Assembly: GCA_964499695.1 (NCBI GenBank)
Contig: CAZCMD010000062.1
Location: forward strand, 1-24,575
Source: JAAZBV01 sp964499695
GTDB lineage: Bacteria; Desulfobacterota; DSM-4660; Desulfatiglandales; HGW-15
Direction of reading: 5' to 3'
Length of the DNA stretch: 24,575 bases
Below the pieces are notes generated by a model. It ran no database searches. It was not told the DNA's origin and saw only the letters and a program-made list of their open reading frames with translations. Below, one piece after another: positions 8,104 through 15,543 of this stretch (its first letter is position 1; each line of letters opens with the position of its first letter). The translations under genes and the position numbers were made by a program.

Positions 8104-9132
8104 TTAAAACTCAATCACAGTTTTAACCATATCCGGTCTGGGGTTTGCCGCGTATTCAAATGCCTTAATGCTGTCGCCAAATGAAAACCTGTCTGTCACC
8201 AGGGGTTTCAGATCTACCTTTCCTGAAGCTGCCAGGGCCACCGCCCGCGGATACATGTGTGCATAGCGAAATATGCTTTTAATACAGGCCTCTTTGATCT
8301 GGGCAGCGACAATATCAATGGGTGCCGGGTCTACAGGCATACCAATCAATACAACCGTACCGCCGGGACGAAGGGGAGTAAAGATATCTGCTATAACCTT
8401 TTCATTCCCGGTGGCCTCAAAAATAACATCAACTCCCCAGCCATCTGTTAACTCTTTTACGGTTTCTAAAACAGATTCGGATGCTGCATGAATAGTTATG
8501 ATTCCATATTTTTTTGCAAGCTTAAGTTTTTCAGCTTTAATATCGGTAATAATAACCCGGCTGCACCCTGCAGAAAGTGCACATATGGCCGTTACAAGAC
8601 CTATGGTTCCGCAGCCTGTAACCAGAGCAGTATCACCCGGCTTTATCCCCGCCTTGGTGGCAGCATGGAGTCCGATTGCCATCGGTTCAATGAGTGCGCC
8701 CTCATCAAATCCAAGATTATCAGGAAGCTTGAAGGTAAACATGGCAGGGTGTACCACTGTCTCCCTGAGGCAGCCATGTATTGGAGGCGTGGCCCAGAAC
8801 CTGACTTTCGGGTCAAGATTATATATGCCAAGCATGGTCGCCCTTGATCTTAAATCAGGGATACCCGGCTCCATACACACCCTGTCTCCTGGTTTTAATC
8901 CCTTTACATTGGCCCCAGCCTCAATGACTGTTCCTGACGCCTCATGTCCCAGGACCATAGGCTCTTTTACAACAAAACCACCAATCTTTCCGTTTTTATA
9001 ATAATGGATATCACTGCCGCAAATCCCCACTGCTTTCATGGCGATTTTAACATCTTCAGGCCCCATCTCTTCTTTGATATCAATATCATCAATTGAAATC
9101 TTATTAACTTCGTGCAAGACCAGTGCTTTCAT
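8104..9132 (-). CDS. zinc-dependent medium-chain dehydrogenase, sorbitol/xylitol dehydrogenase type
   Basis: The 342-residue protein is a full-length medium-chain dehydrogenase. The catalytic zinc site is visible: C38 (GICGSD), H63-E64 (GHE) and E149 (ALIEP). The Rossmann fold carries GCGTIG (173-178), and an acidic residue at the end of the second strand (IITDIKA) points to NAD over NADP. The four-cysteine structural zinc cluster is replaced by an LGIYNLDPKVRFWATPP segment, as in polyol dehydrogenases of the sorbitol/xylitol type, so a sugar alcohol or related secondary alcohol is the likely substrate. AAGGAGG directly upstream of the ATG supports the start. No sugar transporter or kinase adjoins it, so the physiological substrate is open. 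It appears monocistronic and cytoplasmic. Confidence 0.9.
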   Translation of the reverse strand: MKALVLHEVNKISIDDIDIKEEMGPEDVKIAMKAVGICGSDIHYYKNGKIGGFVVKEPMVLGHEASGTVIEAGANVKGLKPGDRVCMEPGIPDLRSRATMLGIYNLDPKVRFWATPPIHGCLRETVVHPAMFTFKLPDNLGFDEGALIEPMAIGLHAATKAGIKPGDTALVTGCGTIGLVTAICALSAGCSRVIITDIKAEKLKLAKKYGIITIHAASESVLETVKELTDGWGVDVIFEATGNEKVIADIFTPLRPGGTVVLIGMPVDPAPIDIVAAQIKEACIKSIFRYAHMYPRAVALAASGKVDLKPLVTDRFSFGDSIKAFEYAANPRPDMVKTVIEF

Positions 9133-9275
9133 ATATCCTCCTTTTTTTAAGCAGGTTAACTTTTTTACCCAGCACAGGCATACAGACCCATTCCATCATC
9201 AATGCTTAATCTGTTTTTTCCAGGTCGTTAATTGAAAGGTGTTTTTCCATGAAAACCAAACAGACCCTCATTATT

Positions 9276-9667
9276 GACAGATTTAATAAATCACAAACCA
9301 AAGACAACTGGCTTCCCCGGTTCACAAAAATAACGTCAGGTTCTTCGACAATCCGGAGAATTACATCAAAAATACACTTACTATTTTTAAGGCAATGCGC
9401 CTGTGGCACCTTAAGGCAGTAAATCATTATAACCGAAAATACATAATGAGTTAGGTTTAAGACTAATGGGTTGAAAAAGCAAGGGGTTTCCAATTAATTA
9501 TATAAAATTAATTGGAAAGTTAAAGATTCAAGATTTCCGCCTTTCCATCCTCCGTAGCAGGCTACTGCGGAGGACGGGCGCAAAAACTTTAATGCTTCGG
9601 ACGGACAGGCAAGATTGGGAAAAAAGACTGTTAGATATAATCAATGATCAGTAAACAATTATCGATG
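9276..9667. repeat. modular intergenic repeat, copy C
   Basis: Module 1 starts at 9276 (GACAGATTTAATAAATCACA) with a decayed hairpin. Module 2 is at 9424-9482 (TTAGGTTTAAGACTAATGG). Module 3 is at 9523-9630, with about 35 extra bases compared with copy A. That insert (about 9545-9579) is nearly palindromic, with CCTCCGTAGCAG facing CTACTGCGGAGG. Module 4 is at 9647-9667. Modules 2 and 3 match copy A almost base for base over long stretches. Confidence 0.8.
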
Positions 9668-9809
9668 AACAATTCAGCTATTAAATACTGCTTCGCAGCC
9701 AGCTACTGTATTTAACTGAGCAAATAACAGGCAATTAACAATTAAAGGCTAAAGAGGAGAAGAAAGAAAAGTGATAAAACAGGATTCAATGGATATGTTT
9801 CAACATGGA

Positions 9810-9837
9810 TTGACTATCTGTTCATTGACTATATAAT
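9810..9837 (+). promoter_or_regulatory. sigma70-type promoter for the propeller gene
   Basis: TTGACT at 9810-9815 and a perfect TATAAT at 9832-9837 are separated by 16 bases, close to consensus. Transcription would start near 9844, giving a leader of roughly 175 bases before the start at 10021. It may also drive the downstream terpenoid operon by read-through, since no terminator is evident at 11284-11418. Confidence 0.6.
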
Positions 9838-9930
9838 GCATGTAAATATATTATATTCATATTTGAAATATTACCGGCTGTGCATCAGTCGTGTATTTAC
9901 ATTGAATATAAAAGTGGCGCAAGGCGCATC

Positions 9931-9960
9931 CGCCTTCGCCGGAGGCTACTGCGGGACAAG
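9931..9960. repeat. GC-rich nested unit in the propeller gene leader
   Basis: CCGCCTTCGCCGGAGG followed by CTACTGCGGGACAAGG resembles the units at 5692-5731, 5938-5980 and 9536-9614. It could fold into a hairpin in the presumed mRNA leader. No regulatory role is shown. Confidence 0.45.
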
Positions 9961-10020
9961 GGGTTCAAGGAGCAAGGAAAATCCCTGTTTACCATAACAA
10001 CTAAACTAAGGAGATCGGTC

Positions 10021-11283
10021 ATGAAAATAATTAGAACAATTCTATTCATTTCTTTCTTACTCGCGACTAATTCGGTTTTAGCCTCTGACTGGCCTCAGTA
10101 CCTTGGCCCTGACAGAAACGCTGTATCCGGTGAAAAGGGGCTGTTAAGATCTTGGCCTGCTGAAGGCCCAAAGGTGTTGTGGACAATCCCCCTTGGTGAA
10201 GGGTTTGGCGGGCCTGCTGTGAGTGAAGGCAAGGTATATGTTTATGACCGGGTTGAAGATAAAACCAACATACTCCGCTGTCTTGATATAAACACGGGAA
10301 AAGAGGAATGGCAATTCAGTTACGAGGCGCCTGGATCTGTGAGTTCTGACGGATCAAGGTCAGTACCTACCATAGAGGGTAACAGGATTTATATCTGCGA
10401 CCTGTTTGGTAATTTCCACTGTGTTGATAAGAATACCCATAAAGCCATCTGGAGCAAGAAGATCTGGACCGATTTTGGCGGTGCCGATTTCCCAACGTGG
10501 GCAATTGCGCAAAATCCGCTTATATACGGGGACAAGGTCATTGTAGCTACTCAAACCCCAAGCACAGGGATTGTGGCCTTTGACAAACAAAATGGAAACA
10601 TTATCTGGAGAACCCCTGTGCTCCCCGGAAATGTCGGGTATGTTTCACCCGCACTTGTAAAAATCAATGGTGAAGACCAGTTGACCATGGTAACTGCCAG
10701 CAGTCGTGATGGTTCAACAAAGGGTGCAGTCATGGGGTATAGTCCAATAGATGGAAAACGTCTGTGGGTCTATGAAGGTTTCCAGTGTGCTATACCCATC
10801 CCCAATGTTACTCAGATCAATGAAAATCAACTCTTTATAACCGGCGGATACAAGGCAGGGGGCGCTCTTTTTCAGATAGAAAAAAAAGGAGATAGCTATA
10901 CAGCTAAAGAGATAATGACTTCGAAAAAGTTTGGCACCCATGTACACCCCGCTATACTGTATAAAGGCCATCTTTATGGTCAGTGCAGCAATAATGATGT
11001 AAGAGATGGTTTTGTATGCATGGATCTTAAAGGTAATATCAAATGGGAAACCGGAAAAAACCCGGGTTTTGACAAGGGCGGGTTCATTCTGGTTGATGAC
11101 ATGATTATAAGCAGTGATGGTGAGAAGACAATATACCTTATTGAACCCAACCCAGCAGGATTCAAGGTGCTTGCGCAGGCAGAACTGCTTGACACAAAAC
11201 AATCATGGGCCCCGCTTGCATTAAGTGACGGAAAACTTATATTACGGGATCAGAAGCAGATGAGGTGTGTGGTTTTAAAGTAA
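10021..11283 (+). CDS. secreted PQQ-like beta-propeller repeat protein
   Basis: The start at 10021 is set by AAGGAG (10008-10013) 7 bases upstream and by the signal peptide MKIIRTILFISFLLATNSVLA, cleaved before SDWP. The frame upstream to 9880 is not counted. The 420-residue product is a WD/PQQ-like propeller. It opens with DWPQYLGPDRNAVS and carries repeated blade motifs of the form T/N-G-x-x-x-W (NTGKEEW, QNGNIIW, IDGKRLW, LKGNIKW). Such proteins are common as exported proteins in planctomycetes and other environmental bacteria, usually with unknown ligand. PQQ-dehydrogenase catalytic residues and a cytochrome domain are not visible, so cofactor binding is doubtful. A protein of identical length and about two-thirds identity is encoded at 21170-22432. 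The gene precedes the terpenoid operon by 135 bases on the same strand, so co-transcription is possible. Confidence 0.85.
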   Translation: MKIIRTILFISFLLATNSVLASDWPQYLGPDRNAVSGEKGLLRSWPAEGPKVLWTIPLGEGFGGPAVSEGKVYVYDRVEDKTNILRCLDINTGKEEWQFSYEAPGSVSSDGSRSVPTIEGNRIYICDLFGNFHCVDKNTHKAIWSKKIWTDFGGADFPTWAIAQNPLIYGDKVIVATQTPSTGIVAFDKQNGNIIWRTPVLPGNVGYVSPALVKINGEDQLTMVTASSRDGSTKGAVMGYSPIDGKRLWVYEGFQCAIPIPNVTQINENQLFITGGYKAGGALFQIEKKGDSYTAKEIMTSKKFGTHVHPAILYKGHLYGQCSNNDVRDGFVCMDLKGNIKWETGKNPGFDKGGFILVDDMIISSDGEKTIYLIEPNPAGFKVLAQAELLDTKQSWAPLALSDGKLILRDQKQMRCVVLK

Positions 11284-11418
11284 GGGTTCAAGGGGTCAAG
11301 GATAAAAAAACAGGTAAAAGGCACAAGGCTCAAGGCACAAGGGTTCGAGGAGTCGAGGATTTGAGGATTAAAAACAGGGGAACAGACAGGTCTTACCTGT
11401 AATTTTTAAGGAAGTTAT
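11284..11418. repeat. degenerate CAAGG-type short repeats
   Basis: Between the propeller gene and the ferredoxin gene lie imperfect tandem elements built on TCAAGG, GCACAAGG and TCGAGG (about 11285-11365). Related strings occur at 9960-9978 and 22498-22525. No GC-stem plus T-run is present, so I see no terminator. The ribosome site AAGGAAG lies at its right end, just before the ferredoxin ATG. Confidence 0.5.
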
Positions 11419-12273
11419 ATGTCCGGAAATGATCTGATAATTTACTGCAAATGTATTCACAGAGACCTGGTGTCATTGGAATCCAGTGAATACATTTTAA
11501 ACGATCTCAATCAATCCGGTTTAAAGGTTATAGCGGTTGATGACCTGTGCGGAATGGTAGCAAGGCATGATCCTGTTTTAAAGGTATGGGCACAGAGCCA
11601 AAAACTCACCATTATCGCCTGTTATGAGAGGGCTGTACGCTGGCTGTTTGATATGGCAGATGCACCTCTTCCAGATGACAGTTCTGTAAAGACCCTTAAT
11701 TGCCGCTCACTTAAACCAGATAAAATCATGGATGCAGTAAAAAAGGGCAGCGCAGGTGAAACTGGAGGTACAATAGATTATATTAAATACAGCGGTGACC
11801 GGGAACCATGGTTTCCTGTAATAGACCGTGACCGCTGCCGGGGTTGCAAGCTCTGCTTTAACTTCTGCCTTTTTGGTGTTTACTCTGTTGACGGTCAGGG
11901 AAATGTACGAGTTACCCAGCCTGACAACTGTAAAAATAACTGCCCTGCATGTGCCCGTGTTTGCCCTGCAAGGGCAATTATATTTCCAAAGATAAATCAA
12001 TCGCCCATAAACGGGGATGAAGTTGACGAATCAAAGATCACTCCTTCTTCGGCCAGGATTGATCTTTTGCAGGAGAAAGACATCTATGCCATGCTGCGCA
12101 ACAGAGGCAGTCAGGGTCAGCGTTTTTCTCCTGAACCAAGGCCCCAGGGGAATATGCTGGAAATGCTACACAAACAGCTCGATATCCCCATGGATGTGTT
12201 GCAGACACTTTCACCTGCCGATTTAAACCGTATTCATAAAAAGGCCTCTTCGGCCGGGGAGCAGGATGAATAA
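11419..12273 (+). CDS. two-cluster [4Fe-4S] ferredoxin-like protein, first gene of terpenoid operon
   Basis: The 284-residue protein has an uncharacterised N-terminal domain (about 1-125, with C10, C12 and C44 in sequence that recalls redox-sensor or heterodisulfide-reductase-associated proteins). Residues 138-185 form a ferredoxin module with C140-x2-C-x2-C-x3-C150 and C171-x3-C-x2-C-x3-C182, enough for two [4Fe-4S] clusters. A charged, probably flexible tail follows. The likely role is delivery of low-potential electrons, and the next gene, a radical SAM enzyme, is an obvious partner. AAGGAAG upstream supports the start. Its last 8 bases overlap the radical SAM gene. I see no transmembrane segment, so it should be cytoplasmic. 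Which reductive step it serves is unknown. Confidence 0.85.
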   Translation: MSGNDLIIYCKCIHRDLVSLESSEYILNDLNQSGLKVIAVDDLCGMVARHDPVLKVWAQSQKLTIIACYERAVRWLFDMADAPLPDDSSVKTLNCRSLKPDKIMDAVKKGSAGETGGTIDYIKYSGDREPWFPVIDRDRCRGCKLCFNFCLFGVYSVDGQGNVRVTQPDNCKNNCPACARVCPARAIIFPKINQSPINGDEVDESKITPSSARIDLLQEKDIYAMLRNRGSQGQRFSPEPRPQGNMLEMLHKQLDIPMDVLQTLSPADLNRIHKKASSAGEQDE

Positions 12274-13837
12274 AAGCACCTTAAAACCTTCTGTTATCCT
12301 TGTGGCAGACCGCACCCTTTCTGCAAGCTACCGTATCCTGTTTGAGGGCATCTTTGCCACCATGCAGACCACACAGGTTCCAGGGGCACTGATGCGTCAT
12401 TTTATAAGCCCCGGGGTACATACTGATGTGGAGGGGCGTGCACATACTGCCCCTCTCGGGCTTCGCCGTATTGAATCTTCCCTCCGGGCCTCAGCAGGTC
12501 TTACTGCTGACGATGTTGTCTGCACCACTCCGGAACGGCTGCCTGATCTGCTCGGGCCATGGGTAAAGCTTGTGCTTTTCAGCTCAAGTGATCCGCTCGG
12601 TCACGGTATGAGCAATACCACCACAAGCACCTTCTGGAACGGTGAACTCTATACCAGGAAGTGGACAAGGGAAACACTCCTTATGCTTAAGGCAGCCAAA
12701 GAACGTCTCCATTTCAAGGTTGTGTTTGGAGGGGCAGGGGCATGGCAATGTCTGACCTACCCGGATGAAGCAGCAGACCTTGGCATTGATATTATATATG
12801 ATGGCTATTTTGAAGAAGCAGGGCCGGAGCTTATTATTGATCTTCTTGATGGCAGGGCAGTAGATTCACCCATCATTGCACAGGGGATCGGGATAGACCG
12901 TGTGCAACCCATATGCGGTGCATCAATGATGGGAATCATTGAACTCTCAAGGGGATGCGGCCGGGGATGCCGGTTCTGCAGCATGTCGAAAAAGGGCATG
13001 AAACATCTTTCCCCTGACCTGATCATGGCAGACCTTGAGACAAACCTGTCAGCAGGAGTAAGGTCAGTAGTAAGCGGGAGCGAGGATTTTTTCCGGTACG
13101 GTTCTTCCTCAGTAAGGCCGGATTTCAATGCCCTTATAGGCCTTCTCACGCAGATGAAACAGTTAAAGGGTCTATCCTTTATGCAGATCGATCACGCCAA
13201 TGTTACAAGTGTCATACAGCTAAACGAGAAGGAACTGAAGGAGATCAGGCGTCTTTTAACATGGGAAAAGCCTGCGCGCTATCTCTGGGTAAACATGGGC
13301 GTTGAAAGCGCAAACGGAAGCCTCGTGGCAGCGAACAGCCCCGGAAAGATAGCGCCCTTTTCTCCTGATGACTGGCCTGAAATGGTGCGTGAAGCAGTTG
13401 ATAGATTAACCCGTACCGGCTTTTTCCCGGTAGTAAGTATTATCCTGGGGCTGCCGGGTGAAGAGCCCTCTGATGTTGCAGCTACACTCAGGCTGGTAAA
13501 GGAGCTGACAAGCCATGAGCTTGTGGTGTTTCCGGTATTTTATGAGCCGATCCTTAAAGAGGATATTGTTTCTACCGGTAATTTTTCCATCAGTAACATG
13601 CGTGCCGATCATCTTGAACTATACCGTACCTGCTATGAGATAAATTTCAGGCGAGTCCCAAAGCTCATGTGGGACAACCAGCGGGCCGGGGGAGTACCCT
13701 TGCTGAAGCGCATGACCCTGCAGGCCATGGGCCGTGCAGAGATAGCAAACTGGAGAATGGCATTCCGTAAAATGGCAAGAAAGATGCCGTCATTAAAGGA
13801 AAAAGGGCTCACTGACAGAATGGAGGAAAGCTTATGA
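12266..13837 (+). CDS. radical SAM enzyme with B12-binding-like N-terminus
   Basis: This 523-residue protein has a Rossmann-like N-terminal half (about 8-195) in the position of a cobalamin-binding domain. A radical SAM core follows at about 220-460, with C231-x3-C235-x2-C238 (RGCGRGCRFCSM) for the [4Fe-4S] cluster and SAM. I could not find the DxHxxG cobalamin loop, so B12 use is uncertain. Downstream strands (FMQIDHANV, YLWVNMGVESANG, VVSIILGLPGE) fit the radical SAM barrel of this B12-radical-SAM group. The likely chemistry is methylation, ring rearrangement or C-C bond formation on an isoprenoid intermediate or partner molecule, inferred only from the operon. It overlaps its neighbours by 8 bases upstream and 4 downstream (ATGA), so translation is coupled. 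It is not obviously HpnH or HpnP. Confidence 0.85.
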   Translation: MNKSTLKPSVILVADRTLSASYRILFEGIFATMQTTQVPGALMRHFISPGVHTDVEGRAHTAPLGLRRIESSLRASAGLTADDVVCTTPERLPDLLGPWVKLVLFSSSDPLGHGMSNTTTSTFWNGELYTRKWTRETLLMLKAAKERLHFKVVFGGAGAWQCLTYPDEAADLGIDIIYDGYFEEAGPELIIDLLDGRAVDSPIIAQGIGIDRVQPICGASMMGIIELSRGCGRGCRFCSMSKKGMKHLSPDLIMADLETNLSAGVRSVVSGSEDFFRYGSSSVRPDFNALIGLLTQMKQLKGLSFMQIDHANVTSVIQLNEKELKEIRRLLTWEKPARYLWVNMGVESANGSLVAANSPGKIAPFSPDDWPEMVREAVDRLTRTGFFPVVSIILGLPGEEPSDVAATLRLVKELTSHELVVFPVFYEPILKEDIVSTGNFSISNMRADHLELYRTCYEINFRRVPKLMWDNQRAGGVPLLKRMTLQAMGRAEIANWRMAFRKMARKMPSLKEKGLTDRMEESL

Positions 13838-15543
13838 CCGACTCCAGCCTTGCATTGATATACAACACCCGGCCAACCCAGACAGAGGTACCAGCCACAC
13901 TGGAGGACCGGGAGGAGCTGCGCCAGATCGTTACCGACTATGTACAGAACAATAAACTTTGCGCCCCGCTCGGGATCAATGAACTGAAACATCATGCAAC
14001 CTGCGTGCTTAAGGAGCATAAATGGTCAGCTCAATATGCTGACTTTGCAGCAGTCCTTATTAACAATAGTCTGTGGCGTGAAACTATTGCAGCAACACCC
14101 TATAGCAAACGTCTGCTGCTCATGCCCCAGTGTCTGCGTTCTCAAAAAGATTGCAGGGCACAGATTGATGACATCGGTCTAATATGTGAACACTGCGGAT
14201 CATGCATCATACATGATTTTAAACGACAGGCAGAGGAGCTGGGGTATGCTGTATTGATTGCCGAGGGTTCGCCAATCGTTATGAATCTCATTGAAACCGG
14301 TCAGATCGAGGCAATTATCGGGGTAAGCTGTCTCGCCACACTTGAAAAGGTCTTTCCATACATGGAGGCAGGTGCTGTACCGGGGATAGCGGTTCCCCTG
14401 CTTTATGACGGGTGTAAAAATACGGCAATTGATACAGACTGGCTGTGGGAGGCTGTTTATGAAATATCCGATAACCCGTCCATACCCAGGCTCGATCTTA
14501 AAAAGGAATACACCAGAGTTGATGCATGGTTTAATAGTGAGGCACTGGAATTACTTATAAAACCGGAAGGCACGCAAACAGAGTCCCTGGCAATAGAATG
14601 GATGGCCCAGGACGGAAAAAGATGGCGGCCATTTTTAACAGCATGCACCGTTTCTGCCCTTGACCCTCTTAATAAAATCCCCGGGCGAAACATCCAGAAG
14701 ATAGCAGTGGCTGTGGAATGTTTTCACAAGGCATCCCTTATCCATGATGACATAGAAGATGGAGATAAGATACGCTATGGCAAGGAAACCCTTCATGAAA
14801 AATACGGAATCCCTGTTGCCTTAAACGCAGGTGACCTGCTAATCGGCTGGGGATATCAGCTTCTCTCAGAGCTTGATGCCCCCGCAGAACTGCGTGCAGC
14901 GCTGATTAACAGCGCTGCCCATGCACACCGTATCATGTGCCTTGGCCAGGGTGAGGAGTTAACCTGGTCGCAAAACCCCGGATGCCTTTCCTCTGATCAG
15001 GTACTGGAGATTTTCAGAAAAAAAACCTCCCCGGCCTTTGATGTTGCCCTGACCCTGGGTGCCATGCTGGCAGGTGTTGATGATTCCGTATTAAACTCTC
15101 TTCATCAGTACAGTGAGGCCATGGGTGTAGCTTACCAGATCCGTGATGATCTTGAGGATTATCTTACGCCCGGAGAAGAGCTGCGCCGTCTGCTCACGCG
15201 CCCTTCCATTGTAATGGCACTCGCCACGGAACAGGCACGCGGCAATGCCCGTATTCTGCTTCAGCGGGCATGGCAGGAGCCGGATGTGAGAGAGACTGAA
15301 TTTGACAGGATCATGGGTGTCTTTAAGGATCTTGAGATTGATAAATGTGTGCGTGATTTGATGAAACAAACAAAGACACGGGCGATTGATACAATGATGC
15401 AACTGAATAATCCTGCACTCAAGGGCCTTCTGCGCCGTGTAATCAGCAAGATATTCGGTGACTTTGATTTAATGGGATGCTGTAATGACTCTCAGACAGG
15501 ACATGATTCAGGCCCTGACCAGGGCCCCGCAACTTTTGAATAA
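13834..15543 (+). CDS. DUF116-polyprenyl diphosphate synthase fusion
   Basis: The 569-residue protein joins two families. Residues about 30-210 are DUF116, with a cysteine set C100, C107, C118, C121 and C124 that could hold a metal or Fe-S cluster. Residues about 245-540 are a trans-isoprenyl diphosphate synthase with every key motif: GKRWRP (261-266), first aspartate-rich motif DDIED (305-309), GQ (371-372), KKT (396-398) and second aspartate-rich motif RDDLEDY (437-443). It should condense IPP with an allylic diphosphate. The residue five before the first motif is alanine (A300), so GGPP or a longer chain is possible. No stop or frameshift lies at the junction, so the fusion looks genuine. 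It starts in a 4-base overlap with the radical SAM gene, and its last 59 bases overlap the next gene in another frame. Confidence 0.9.
   Translation: MTDSSLALIYNTRPTQTEVPATLEDREELRQIVTDYVQNNKLCAPLGINELKHHATCVLKEHKWSAQYADFAAVLINNSLWRETIAATPYSKRLLLMPQCLRSQKDCRAQIDDIGLICEHCGSCIIHDFKRQAEELGYAVLIAEGSPIVMNLIETGQIEAIIGVSCLATLEKVFPYMEAGAVPGIAVPLLYDGCKNTAIDTDWLWEAVYEISDNPSIPRLDLKKEYTRVDAWFNSEALELLIKPEGTQTESLAIEWMAQDGKRWRPFLTACTVSALDPLNKIPGRNIQKIAVAVECFHKASLIHDDIEDGDKIRYGKETLHEKYGIPVALNAGDLLIGWGYQLLSELDAPAELRAALINSAAHAHRIMCLGQGEELTWSQNPGCLSSDQVLEIFRKKTSPAFDVALTLGAMLAGVDDSVLNSLHQYSEAMGVAYQIRDDLEDYLTPGEELRRLLTRPSIVMALATEQARGNARILLQRAWQEPDVRETEFDRIMGVFKDLEIDKCVRDLMKQTKTRAIDTMMQLNNPALKGLLRRVISKIFGDFDLMGCCNDSQTGHDSGPDQGPATFE

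Larger units (their letters stand above)
9133..10020. other. 888-base intergenic region with repeat copy C and a promoter
   Basis: No convincing gene is present; a 95-codon minus-strand frame (9206-9493) lies inside repeat sequence and lacks a ribosome site. The contents are repeat copy C (9276-9667), the promoter at 9810-9837, and a GC-rich nested unit at 9931-9960 inside the presumed leader of the propeller gene. The frame of that gene extends upstream to 9880, but the leading stretch is not counted as coding. Confidence 0.6.

Noticed and set aside
9206..9493. 95-codon minus-strand frame
   Set aside because: It lies in repeat copy C, has no ribosome site and no recognisable protein pattern.
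5640..9667. CRISPR array or insertion sequence
   Set aside because: The repeats are long, diverged and irregularly spaced, with no uniform spacers and no transposase frame.
9880..10020. N-terminal extension of the first propeller frame
   Set aside because: No ribosome site precedes 9880, the extension includes a repeat unit, and the start at 10021 has AAGGAG plus a clean signal peptide that matches its paralogue.
10021..11283. PQQ-dependent alcohol dehydrogenase
   Set aside because: Only the propeller repeat pattern is present; length is too short and catalytic residues and cytochrome domain are not visible.
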